Shown here piece after piece: positions 1-7,963 of a DNA stretch of 64,000 nucleotides (position 1 is its first letter; each line of letters opens with the position of its first letter). Where the stretch lies: the NCBI RefSeq assembly GCF_005938745.2, contig NZ_VCBX02000001.1, positions 2,390,001 through 2,454,000 of the forward strand, given 5' to 3'. The position numbers were made by a program, and so were the translations under genes. The notes beneath the pieces were generated by a model. The model was not told the DNA's origin, did not search any database, and saw nothing but the letters and a program-made list of their open reading frames with translations. Source of the stretch: Rhodococcus sp. KBS0724. GTDB lineage: Bacteria; Actinomycetota; Actinomycetes; Mycobacteriales; Mycobacteriaceae.

Positions 1-2
1 AC

Positions 3-752
3 TCGCCGACGGAGAAGTTTCCACCGGTGAATGCCGGCAATTCGTTACCGCGAACCGACGACGATCTCGATTTCGGTTCAGCGCAAGCGAATTCCGTGAC
101 CGAACAAATCCCGACATATCGTCCGGGGTCACTTGATAAACCGACTGAGGTGCTCACACGCGATACTGCGTACGAGATGCCGGCCGATCCGGTGGCGGTT
201 GCGGACCCGATTCCGGTGACCGAGGAGCCGCGTCCGAGTCGAGGAACGTTGGATCTCGGACTTCTTGCGCTCCGGTTGGCGGTGGGCGGCACCGCGTTGG
301 TGCATGGCTTGCAGAAGTTGACGGGTATCTGGAACGGCCCGGGGCTGGGCGGTTTCGAAACGATGTTGGCTGAGGCGGGATTCGAGCAGGCAAAGTTGTT
401 GGCCATTCTGGGTGCGGTCGGCGAGGTTGCTGGTGGCGCCCTGCTGATCCTGGGTCTGTTGACCCCGATTGCCGCAGCGTCGGTGCTGGCCGTGATGATC
501 AATGCGTGGGCGCTGCGCCAATTGGCCGAGCCCGGCCTCGAGTACTTTGCGCCCAGCGGAACCGAGTACGAGATGCTGTTGGGGATCTGCGCTGGTGTCA
601 TCATTCTCACGGGGCCTGGGCGAATTGCGCTCGATGGCCGTCGTGGTTGGGCGAAGCGGCCTTTCATCGGTTCGCTGGTCGTGTTGATTCTGGGTATCGG
701 CGCCGGCGTGTGCACGTGGATCTTCCTGAACGGGGCGAACCCGCTCATTTGA
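3..752 (+). CDS. DoxX family membrane protein (5' end open)
   Basis: Small integral membrane protein of the DoxX family, similar in type and position to Rv3005c of M. tuberculosis. Its biochemical role is not settled; DoxX proteins have been linked to redox homeostasis. The frame stays open to the window edge, so the true start may lie upstream; the first start inside is GTG at 27. About 75 hydrophilic, acidic, Pro-rich residues come first, then four hydrophobic segments: one with the family-like stretch ALVHGLQKL, a pair around residues 120-160, and a last one ending CTWIFL near the C-terminus. It converges on the permease gene, and a shared hairpin separates them. The family call is good; function is unknown. 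Confidence 0.8.
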   Translation, partial: SPTEKFPPVNAGNSLPRTDDDLDFGSAQANSVTEQIPTYRPGSLDKPTEVLTRDTAYEMPADPVAVADPIPVTEEPRPSRGTLDLGLLALRLAVGGTALVHGLQKLTGIWNGPGLGGFETMLAEAGFEQAKLLAILGAVGEVAGGALLILGLLTPIAAASVLAVMINAWALRQLAEPGLEYFAPSGTEYEMLLGICAGVIILTGPGRIALDGRRGWAKRPFIGSLVVLILGIGAGVCTWIFLNGANPLI

Positions 753-784
753 TCGGATGCAGAACTGAATCAGGGGCAGAACAC

Positions 785-823
785 AGCAGCCGTCGCCTTC
801 CGAGTAGGAAGGCGGCGGCTGCT
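785..823. terminator. bidirectional hairpin terminator
   Basis: A 17-bp near-perfect inverted repeat (785-801 with 807-823, loop GAGTA) lies between the convergent DoxX and permease genes. The flanking T runs are weak. Confidence 0.75.
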
Positions 824-842
824 GTTTATCGATCTGGGGTGA

Positions 843-2378
843 TCAATCCTTGACGAGCACCGGCGCAGCATTGGCGGCCGGGATTGCCGTGCCGTCCTTC
901 AGCTTGCGGCCCAGTACCGATTTGCGGTGACCGTAGGCGAAGTACACGACAACGCCGATCGCCATCCAGACCACAAATCGAATCCAGGTTTCGACCGACA
1001 GGTTGAGCATGAGCCAACCGCAGGCGAGAACCGCGAGAATCGGAACGAACGGTACCCACGGCACGCGGAATCCACGCGGCAGATCGGGGCGGGTGCGGCG
1101 AAGGACGATGACGCCGACGCAGACGAGCACAAAGGCGAACAGCGTGCCGATGTTGACCATCTCTTCGAGAGTTCCCATGGGGAAGAAGGCTGCGAGCACT
1201 GCGACGATTCCGCCGACGATCAGCGTGATGCGCAGCGGGATGCCCTTGCTCGTGGTCTTGGCAAGCTTCCGGGGCATCAAGCCGTCACGGGACATGGCAA
1301 ACAGGACGCGGGTCTGGCCGAGCATCATGACCATGACCACGGTGGTCAGGCCGGCGAGGCCGCCGAAGTTGATGGCAGTTTGTGCCCATCCGATTCCGTT
1401 GGCTTCGAAGGCGGTGGCGAGCGTGGCGCTCGAGTCGCCGACGAGGGGGCTGCCGTCCTTGAGTTCGGTGTACTTGACCATGCCGGTCAGAACCAGCGTG
1501 ACAGCGACGTACAGGACGGTCACGATGGCGAGTGAGCCGAAGATTCCGCGTGGCAGTGACTTCTGGGGGTTCTTCGTCTCTTCGGCGGTGGTGGCGACGA
1601 CGTCGAATCCGATGAAGGCAAAGAAGACCAGGCTGGCGGCGGCCAGCAGGCCGTAGGCGCCGTAACTGCTTCCGCCGGCTCCGGTGAGCCAGGAGAACAG
1701 GGTCTGGTGAATTCCGCTTGCCGTGCTCTCAGCGCCTTCGGCGGGCGGGATGAAGGGAGAGTAGTTCTCCTTCTTGATGTAGAACGCACCGACGACGATG
1801 ACAAGAAGTACAACCGCGATCTTGATCGCGGTGATGACGGCAGAGACTCGGGACGAAACCTTGGTGCCGATCGCGAGAATGAGCGTGATGGCTCCGATGA
1901 TGAGCAGTGCGCCCCAGTCGAAGCTGATCGATCCGATGTGGGCTGTGGTGCTCCCGCTGGCTCCGATCACGTTGCCGAGGTACAGCGACCAACCCTTGCC
2001 GACCACCGCGGAGGCGAGAGCAAATTCGAGGATGAGGTCCCAGCCGATGATCCAGGCCGCGAATTCGCCGAAGGTGGCATACGAGAATGTGTACGCGCTA
2101 CCGGCGACGGGAACGGTCGAGGCGAACTCTGCGTAACAGAGGGCTGCGAGCGCACACGCGATGGCTGCAAGAACGAAGGCCAGTGAGATCGAGGGGCCCG
2201 CTACGTTGCCGGCTGTTCTGGCGGTGAGGGTGAAGATACCTGCGCCGATGACAACGGCGACGCCGAAGACCGTGAGGTCCTTCGCGGTCAGTTCCTTTTT
2301 GAGCTTGGTCTCAGGCTCGTCGGTGTCCGCGATCGATTGCTCGACGGATTTGGTGCGCCATATGCCGACTCCGGGCAT
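843..2378 (-). CDS. APC superfamily amino acid permease (CAT-like)
   Basis: Cytoplasmic-membrane amino-acid transporter of the APC superfamily, 511 aa, with about 12 hydrophobic helices after a charged cytoplasmic N-terminus of about 30 residues. The first helix carries GAGIFTLTA, the APC substrate/Na site region, and the GFDVVATTAEETKNPQ loop is typical of cationic amino-acid transporter (YhdG/CAT) members. The substrate cannot be fixed from sequence. The ATG start has AAGGAG six bases upstream on the minus strand. It is transcribed alone, divergently from the STM4015-STM4011-like operon, with about 395 bp between them. Confidence 0.88.
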   Translation of the reverse strand: MPGVGIWRTKSVEQSIADTDEPETKLKKELTAKDLTVFGVAVVIGAGIFTLTARTAGNVAGPSISLAFVLAAIACALAALCYAEFASTVPVAGSAYTFSYATFGEFAAWIIGWDLILEFALASAVVGKGWSLYLGNVIGASGSTTAHIGSISFDWGALLIIGAITLILAIGTKVSSRVSAVITAIKIAVVLLVIVVGAFYIKKENYSPFIPPAEGAESTASGIHQTLFSWLTGAGGSSYGAYGLLAAASLVFFAFIGFDVVATTAEETKNPQKSLPRGIFGSLAIVTVLYVAVTLVLTGMVKYTELKDGSPLVGDSSATLATAFEANGIGWAQTAINFGGLAGLTTVVMVMMLGQTRVLFAMSRDGLMPRKLAKTTSKGIPLRITLIVGGIVAVLAAFFPMGTLEEMVNIGTLFAFVLVCVGVIVLRRTRPDLPRGFRVPWVPFVPILAVLACGWLMLNLSVETWIRFVVWMAIGVVVYFAYGHRKSVLGRKLKDGTAIPAANAAPVLVKD

Positions 2379-2773
2379 GTATTGCTCCTTGATTGATTCC
2401 CGGCGACCTTGTGGGGGACGGGAGGTGGCTGACAGTTGTCGAATGTGATGTGGGTCTCATTGACTTGATGAGAGAACCATTGGTGAGCGCAGTGCGCAAG
2501 TCGCGGCCACTGAACTGAATAAAATGATCACTTCACTCGCCATCAACCCCCCGTACTTGACTACATTGATCAGCTGGTCCCGTGCACACTACGGGAAGTG
2601 AATTCGATCACGAACGTTCTCCGTCAATGCGTCCGAATTGTCCGCAGCACCAGAGCATTCCGGCTGGTCTCCCGGCGCGTCGAGTCGAGCAATTTCAGTA
2701 CCTGTCGGTCGGTCTTGCTATCAATAAGCCGTAGCCCGCGAAGCTCGCGGTACCCGACTTGAAGGAGATCGTG
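2379..2773. other. intergenic region between divergent genes
   Basis: 395 bp without a credible gene, more A/T-rich than its surroundings near 2510-2570. It must hold the promoters of the permease (minus) and of the five-gene operon (plus). A minus-strand promoter candidate is listed separately. I found no convincing plus-strand -35/-10 pair. GATCA occurs several times around 2524-2612, but no clean operator stands out. Confidence 0.6.
2518..2546 (-). promoter_or_regulatory. candidate promoter of the permease
   Basis: On the minus strand TTGATG (2541-2546) and TTTATT (2518-2523) are separated by exactly 17 bases. This would give a 5' leader of about 130 bases before the permease ATG. Prediction by eye only. 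Confidence 0.35.
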
Positions 2774-3727
2774 ATGATCCAGGCCCACCTCGACGCGTTG
2801 CACGGGCTTCCGGCCTTCGACTTCCCGGCTGCCGACGCGACGGATTCTGCGTTGCCCGCTGCCGGTACTGTGGCGTGGCGCATCTCGGTGGAACCGTATG
2901 CGGACGACTCGGAGGAGTTTTCCGATGCCTGGGATCGGTTTGTCGAGAAGGTCGACCTGTCAGCGGTGCAGGCTCTGATCATCGGCCAGTGGGGTGAGTC
3001 GTACGAGGTCAACTCGTCGTCGATCGTGGAACTGACTGTCGGGCAACGTCACCGGTTGACATCGCTGCGCGCGCTGTTCCTTGCGGATATCACGCAAGAG
3101 CAGCAGGAGATTTCCTGGATTCAGCAGTCCGATGTCACTCCCGTCCTCGAGGCGTTTCCGGAGTTGGTCGAATTCGGCATTCGTGGTGGCACGGAATTAG
3201 AGTTCCCGGAAACGCGTCACGCTGCGTTGCGCCGGTTGACCATCGAGTCGGGTGGACTGCCCGCCGCGGCTGTCCGCGGCGTGGCATCGAGTAGCTTTCC
3301 CGCTCTCGAGTTTCTCGATCTGTGGCTCGGGACCGAGGGTTACGGCGGAGACGCTGATGTCGATGATCTGGCTGTCATTCTCGGCGGCGCGAAGCTACCG
3401 TCGTTGCGTCACCTGGGATTACGTAACAGTGAAATCCAGGACAGCATCGCCAAGGCGATTGTCGAAGCTCCGATTCTCCGCCAATTGACCACATTGGATC
3501 TCTCGATGGGCACACTCTCGGATGACGGTGCCGCAGCTCTCCTTGCCAGTACGGCTTTTTCAGGTCTCGAGTTCCTCGACCTGCATTACCACTTTCTCAG
3601 CGACGCCACGGTTGCAGAGTTGACCAGGCATTGCGCCGAGCTAGGGGTGCGGGTCGATCTGTCCGATCAGACCGAGCCGGATGAGTACGACGACGAGATC
3701 TCGCGATATGTCGCAGTCTCCGAGTAA
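2774..3727 (+). CDS. STM4015-family LRR-like protein
   Basis: First gene of the five-gene cassette, 317 aa, no known function. The N-terminal half shows no fold I recognise. The C-terminal half (from about residue 170) reads as leucine-rich repeats of the ribonuclease-inhibitor type: FPALEFLDLWLG, LPSLRHLGLRNSEI, LRQLTTLDLSMGTLSDDGA and FSGLEFLDLHYHFLSDATV. It ends in an acidic tail with DEYDDEISRY. No signal peptide is seen, so it should be cytoplasmic. The start was set at ATG 2774 because AAGGAG (2762-2767) lies six bases upstream; a TTG at 2759 would include the ribosome site in the coding region. It overlaps the next gene. The STM4015 label rests on gene order plus the LRR-like form; a role as scaffold or substrate for the neighbouring enzymes is inference. 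Confidence 0.75.
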   Translation: MIQAHLDALHGLPAFDFPAADATDSALPAAGTVAWRISVEPYADDSEEFSDAWDRFVEKVDLSAVQALIIGQWGESYEVNSSSIVELTVGQRHRLTSLRALFLADITQEQQEISWIQQSDVTPVLEAFPELVEFGIRGGTELEFPETRHAALRRLTIESGGLPAAAVRGVASSSFPALEFLDLWLGTEGYGGDADVDDLAVILGGAKLPSLRHLGLRNSEIQDSIAKAIVEAPILRQLTTLDLSMGTLSDDGAAALLASTAFSGLEFLDLHYHFLSDATVAELTRHCAELGVRVDLSDQTEPDEYDDEISRYVAVSE

Positions 3728-4835
3728 TTCTTCGGTGTTTTCTTCCCATCAAAAATTGGTGGTCATCGGAGTTCCGGGCAACCGTCGGGTGTCGGGATTT
3801 GTCGATGCAGTTACGGCAGCGGGATTGCCGGCGCCGCGGGTCCTGGGTTGGCGTCAGATTATCGGTCGAGACTACGGATTCGATGCCGGCGAGATTGTTC
3901 GAATCGATTCGCCCGGCGAAGATTCCGTGGTCGATCGATATCTTCGCGGGACGCACGAGTCGACCCGGGTTGAGGGCACGAGCACGTGGTATCGGCGATT
4001 CTCCACCGAGATTCGCGAGATTGCCGATCGAGCAGATCATGCTGGTGCTCGTGTTCTCGGTGACGCGGACGAGATTGCGGTGATGTTCGACAAACGTCGC
4101 TGCCATCGCCGTCTCGACGCTGCTGGGGTGCGTGTCCCCGCAGCGTTGGACACTGCGCCTGGCAGTTATGCCGAACTCGAGCAACTCGCAGCCGACGCAC
4201 ACATGTCGCGTGTGTTCGTCAAGCTGTCTCACGGCTCGTCGGCGTCGGGAGTGATTGCGCTGCAATGGGGTCCACGCGGGCAGGTTCGCGCCGTCACCTC
4301 GGTGGAAGTGGGTGCTGACGGTGCGCTGCACAACTCACTCCGAGTGCGCACGTATCGAACGACGGCAGCCGTCGCGTCAATCGTCGATCGACTCGCACTC
4401 GACGGACTTCACGTTGAAGCGTGGATACCCAAGGCGTCACTCGGCGGCCGGACCGCCGACGTTCGTGTGGTGGTTGTCGGAGGTGTCGCCACCCATGCGG
4501 TAGTGCGGACCAGTGCTTCTCCGATTACCAACCTGCATCTCGGCGGTACCCGCGGCGCACTTGCCGACGCGATGTCTGTTGCAGGCGAGAATTGGTCACA
4601 GCTCCTGGAATTGAGTGAGCGGGCAGCAGCGTGTTTTCCGGCAGCACCACACGTCGGAATCGACATCCTGCCCGGTGTCGGGTGGCGGCGCTTCACAGTA
4701 GGAGAGGTCAATGCGTTCGGAGATCTCCTGCCCGGGCTCACCGGTCTGCCCGGCGGCCCCGCCGAAGGTATGACTACGTATCAAGCGCAAGTTGATTCGC
4801 TACTGGAATCGGAAAACATGGAGTATGCCCGGTGA
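3708..4835 (+). CDS. STM4014-family ATP-grasp protein
   Basis: Predicted ATP-dependent carboxylate ligase of the ATP-grasp fold, 375 aa, reaction unknown. The N-terminal domain begins with LVVIGVPGNRRVSGFVDA. Next come FDKRRCHRRLDAAGV (ATP-grasp lysine region), VFVKLSHGSSASGV (glycine-rich loop over ATP), DVRVVVVGGVATHAVVRTS, and HVGIDILPG followed by VGEVNAFGDL, which places Asp, Glu and Asn where RimK-like ligases bind Mg-ATP. The start is uncertain: ATG 3708 (GAGA nine bases upstream, 20-base overlap with the previous gene) or ATG 3681 (47-base overlap). It overlaps the next gene by four bases. No membrane segments or signal peptide. Confidence 0.75.
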   Translation: MSQSPSNSSVFSSHQKLVVIGVPGNRRVSGFVDAVTAAGLPAPRVLGWRQIIGRDYGFDAGEIVRIDSPGEDSVVDRYLRGTHESTRVEGTSTWYRRFSTEIREIADRADHAGARVLGDADEIAVMFDKRRCHRRLDAAGVRVPAALDTAPGSYAELEQLAADAHMSRVFVKLSHGSSASGVIALQWGPRGQVRAVTSVEVGADGALHNSLRVRTYRTTAAVASIVDRLALDGLHVEAWIPKASLGGRTADVRVVVVGGVATHAVVRTSASPITNLHLGGTRGALADAMSVAGENWSQLLELSERAAACFPAAPHVGIDILPGVGWRRFTVGEVNAFGDLLPGLTGLPGGPAEGMTTYQAQVDSLLESENMEYAR

Positions 4836-5671
4836 ACAACCTCAATACGAGTCACCCCGACATGAATGAGGTCGTGGGGCAGGACGACATCCTGTTGCTC
4901 ACGTTGGACACGCTCCGCTACGACGTTGCGTGCGAGTTGGCGGCGAGCGGGCGCATCCCGACGCTTGCGTCGTATCTGCCAGGGGGAGTGTGGGAGAAGC
5001 GGCACGCACCAGGAAGTTTCACGTACGCCTCTCATCAGGCGATCTTTGCGGGTTTCCTCCCAACGCCCGCCAGTCAGGGTCCACACCCACGATTGTTTGC
5101 CGCACGATTTGCGGGGAGTGAATCCACCGCAGACGGAACGTATGTGTTCGAGGGCCCCAATGTGGTGGACGGATTGCGAGCGGCCGGCTATCGCACCGTG
5201 TGTATCGGCGGGGTCGGGTTCTTCAACAAAGCGGCACCCCTCGGGTCGGTGATGCCCTCGATGTTCGACGAGAGTTATTGGGAATCGCGCTTCGGAGTGA
5301 CGTCGCCGGAATCCTTCGAGGCGCAAGTCGAGTGCGCCGAGACGGTGGTCGCCGGTCTGGAACCGGACCAGAAGCTTTTCTTGTTCGTCAATGCCGCTGC
5401 GCTACATCAACCTAATTGGTTTCACCGTGCCGGCGCGAGTGCCGATTCGGGAGATACCCTTGACTCTCATGCTGCCGCACTCGAATACATCGACCGGCAT
5501 ATCGCAAAACTTCTGCAGGCCATGAGTTCACGGCGGCGCTGCTTTGCCATCGTCTGTTCCGATCACGGTACGGCGTACGGCGACGACGGCTGGACCGGGC
5601 ACCGGCTAGGTCACGACAGCGTGTGGACGGTTCCCTATGCACACTTCTTCGTGGAAGGTCCACAACAATGA
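4832..5671 (+). CDS. STM4013/SEN3800-family hydrolase (alkaline-phosphatase fold)
   Basis: Predicted metal-dependent hydrolase of the sulfatase/alkaline-phosphatase superfamily, 279 aa, substrate unknown. LLLTLDTLRYD (D26, D31) matches the first metal-binding strand. FTYASHQAIFAGFLP places Thr64 or Ser67 where the nucleophile would sit, but the sulfatase C/S-x-P-x-R signature is absent, so a true sulfatase is unlikely. CSDHGTAYG (D244, H245) and GHRLGHD (H257, H261) supply the second metal site. The protein is short for the superfamily and lacks an export signal. GTG 4832 overlaps the upstream stop in a GTGA and ATG 5668 of the next gene overlaps its stop in an ATGA, so the cassette is translationally coupled here. 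Confidence 0.78.
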   Translation: MNNLNTSHPDMNEVVGQDDILLLTLDTLRYDVACELAASGRIPTLASYLPGGVWEKRHAPGSFTYASHQAIFAGFLPTPASQGPHPRLFAARFAGSESTADGTYVFEGPNVVDGLRAAGYRTVCIGGVGFFNKAAPLGSVMPSMFDESYWESRFGVTSPESFEAQVECAETVVAGLEPDQKLFLFVNAAALHQPNWFHRAGASADSGDTLDSHAAALEYIDRHIAKLLQAMSSRRRCFAIVCSDHGTAYGDDGWTGHRLGHDSVWTVPYAHFFVEGPQQ

Positions 5672-7008
5672 GTCTCGCAGTTGCGGTACGTCCGTACCAG
5701 AATTATGTTTATGCGTATCCGCACAAGACGGCATACCGGCCGCTTGATCCCCGGCCGTCGTTGCAGAAATTGTGGGCGCCAGAGCCGAAAAACGCACTGT
5801 CGCTGTACCTCCATATTCCGTTCTGCGAGGTTCGCTGCGGGTTCTGCAATTTGTTCACCCGTATCGGCGCACCGGGTGAGATGACCACCGCGTACCTCGA
5901 CGCACTCGAGCGGCAAGCACGTGTTGTGTCGGATGCCGTCGGCGGCGGAACTCACTACGACGCAGTGGCCTTCGGTGGCGGCACCCCGACCTTTCTCGAC
6001 GCCCCCGAACTCGACAAACTGTGCGACGTCGCGGAACTCCGCATGGGTGCCGATCTTTCATCCGTTCCGTTCTCAGTCGAGGCGTCACCGTCGACGGTAA
6101 CCGCCGATCGGATGTCGGTGCTGGCCTCCCGCGGAACCACCCGTCTGAGTTTAGGAGTGCAGAGCTTTATCGACTCCGAGGCCAGGGCAGCGGCGCGTCC
6201 GCAGAAGCGGGCCGACGTCGACGCGGCGCTCGGGCGGATCCGGGACGCTCGAATTCCCGTGCTCAACATCGATCTCATCTACGGGATCGACGGTCAGACC
6301 GAGCAGACCTGGCGGCAGTCCCTCGATGCGGCGTTGGCGTGGGAACCAGAGGAGTTGTATCTGTATCCGCTCTACGTTCGGGCGCTCACAGGTCTGGGTA
6401 AGAAGGCAGCGGTCGCAGAATCCGATGCGGAGTGGGACGAGCGTCGTCTGCGCTTGTATCGGTTCGGCCGCGACTATCTCGAGCAGGCGGGATATCAGCA
6501 GGTCTCGATGCGCATGTTCCAGCGCAGCGGCGCGGTCATCGACGGGGCCACCGATTACGCGTGCCAGACCGACGGCATGATCGGATTGGGATGCGGCGCA
6601 CGCTCGTACACGGCAAACCTTCACTATTCGTTCGACTACGCGGTCGACATGCGGGAAATCCGCGGGATCATCGACACGTTCATCGCCCGTCCGGCAGACG
6701 AGTTCGCTTACGCCGAAGTCGGTCGATTCATGACTCCTGACGAGACGCGTCGCAGGCACCTCGTCCAGTCGGTGCTTCAGGCCGAAGGAATGGATGTAGC
6801 CGACTATCGCGCGCGGTTCGGAACACACCCTGCCGACGACTTTCCGGACGAATTGAATGGTTTCGAGGCAGCGGGTTGGTTGGCGGGTGACCTGCAATCC
6901 GATCGACTGATGCTCTCGCCGGAAGGTTTGGCGTACTCCGACGCTATCGGTCCGGCGTTATTCTCGGCGAGTGTTCGACGGGACATGTCGGAGTACGAGG
7001 CCAAATGA
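5668..7008 (+). CDS. STM4012-family radical SAM protein (HemW-like)
   Basis: Radical S-adenosylmethionine enzyme, 446 aa, resembling coproporphyrinogen dehydrogenase and HemW but of unknown function. The cluster motif CEVRCGFC (C53, C57, C60) is CxxxCxxC. It is followed by the HemW-type motifs FGGGTPTFLD, LSLGVQSF and DLIYGIDGQTEQTW. A C-terminal winged-helix-like part runs from about residue 350. The start is ATG 5668 (AGGTC region upstream, ATGA overlap with the previous stop); a GTG at 5623 would overlap the hydrolase gene by 49 bases. HemW itself normally sits near hrcA/dnaJ or lepA, so this cassette position argues for a different job. Confidence 0.82.
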   Translation: MSLAVAVRPYQNYVYAYPHKTAYRPLDPRPSLQKLWAPEPKNALSLYLHIPFCEVRCGFCNLFTRIGAPGEMTTAYLDALERQARVVSDAVGGGTHYDAVAFGGGTPTFLDAPELDKLCDVAELRMGADLSSVPFSVEASPSTVTADRMSVLASRGTTRLSLGVQSFIDSEARAAARPQKRADVDAALGRIRDARIPVLNIDLIYGIDGQTEQTWRQSLDAALAWEPEELYLYPLYVRALTGLGKKAAVAESDAEWDERRLRLYRFGRDYLEQAGYQQVSMRMFQRSGAVIDGATDYACQTDGMIGLGCGARSYTANLHYSFDYAVDMREIRGIIDTFIARPADEFAYAEVGRFMTPDETRRRHLVQSVLQAEGMDVADYRARFGTHPADDFPDELNGFEAAGWLAGDLQSDRLMLSPEGLAYSDAIGPALFSASVRRDMSEYEAK

Positions 7009-7901
7009 ACCCCTCGCTGTCGATTCTCTACCGTGGTCCGTTGGCGAGTTGTAATTACGACTGCCCGTACTGCCCGTTTGCGAAGCGCCGTGACCCGCCG
7101 GCTGAATTACGAGCGGACAGAGCATCGTTGGAGCGGTTTGCCACCTGGGTCACCGAGCAGACCGATCGACAGTTGTCCGTGCTGTTCACGCCCTGGGGGG
7201 AGGCGTTGGTGCGGTCCTGGTATCGCCGCACTCTCGCGGAGCTGAGCTGGTTGCCACACGTCGAACGGGTTGCGATCCAAACCAATCTCAGCGCTCGCAC
7301 CACGTGGCTTGCCGACGCCGACCCGTCGACGCTGGCGCTGTGGTGCACATTTCATCCGGGACAGATCTCGCTCGAGCGATTCCTTGCAAAATGCGGGGAA
7401 CTCGACCGAGGCGGCATCCGCTATTCGGTGGGGGTCGTCGGATTCCCGGAGCATCTCGATCTGGCCCGCGAGCTGCGGCAGAAACTGTCTGAGAACATCT
7501 ATCTGTGGGTGAATGCAGCCGAGGGACGGGTGTATTCGGACGCCGAAGCGCAGTTGTGGACCGAACTCGATCCGCTTTTCCCGTTCAGCCGACACCCGCA
7601 TCCGAGCGTCGGAAAGGCCTGCAGAACCGGAGAATCCGTCATCTCTGTCGACGGAGACGGCACCATTCGGCGGTGCCACTTTGTTCCCGAGGAGATCGGA
7701 AATCTGTACGACGGCAGTCTCGACACAACGCTGACCGCCCGAGACTGTCCAAAAGCGCTGTGTGACTGTCACATCGGCTACGTGCATCTCGAATCGCTCC
7801 CGCTCTACGACGCCTTTGCCGGCGGAGTGCTCGAGCGGATACCGGCCGTGCTGCCGAGTTCGCGAGTGAGCGGAGCGCTGCCCCTACACGTCGTGCGTTG
7901 A
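7005..7901 (+). CDS. STM4011-family radical SAM protein
   Basis: Second radical SAM enzyme of the cassette, 298 aa, function unknown. The N-terminal CNYDCPYC (C16, C20, C23) binds the SAM [4Fe-4S] cluster. FTPWGEALVR near residue 62 corresponds to the GGEP-type SAM-binding strand. The C-terminal third has five further cysteines (C206, C224, C248, C253, C255), with CPKALCDC at the end: the pattern of a twitch/SPASM-like auxiliary Fe-S cluster as in peptide- and protein-modifying radical SAM enzymes. ATG 7005 overlaps the previous stop in an ATGA. It is the last gene before a strong terminator. Confidence 0.82.
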   Translation: MNPSLSILYRGPLASCNYDCPYCPFAKRRDPPAELRADRASLERFATWVTEQTDRQLSVLFTPWGEALVRSWYRRTLAELSWLPHVERVAIQTNLSARTTWLADADPSTLALWCTFHPGQISLERFLAKCGELDRGGIRYSVGVVGFPEHLDLARELRQKLSENIYLWVNAAEGRVYSDAEAQLWTELDPLFPFSRHPHPSVGKACRTGESVISVDGDGTIRRCHFVPEEIGNLYDGSLDTTLTARDCPKALCDCHIGYVHLESLPLYDAFAGGVLERIPAVLPSSRVSGALPLHVVR

Positions 7902-7906
7902 AACAG

Positions 7907-7947
7907 AAGATCCCCGGCCGCGCGATGTCAACGCTGCCGGGGATCTT
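7907..7947. terminator. bidirectional terminator between the cassette and ilvD
   Basis: A 12-bp perfect stem (7907-7918 with 7936-7947) around an 17-base loop closes the five-gene operon and serves the convergent ilvD. Confidence 0.75.
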
Positions 7948-7963
7948 CGCTAGCTCGTGCTAC

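Noticed and set aside
2557..2585. TTGACT at 2557 as promoter of the five-gene operon
   Set aside because: No -10 element at 16-19 bases downstream.
5623..5667. Upstream GTG start for the HemW-like radical SAM protein
   Set aside because: It would overlap the hydrolase gene by 49 bases; ATG 5668 gives the four-base overlap seen elsewhere in this operon.
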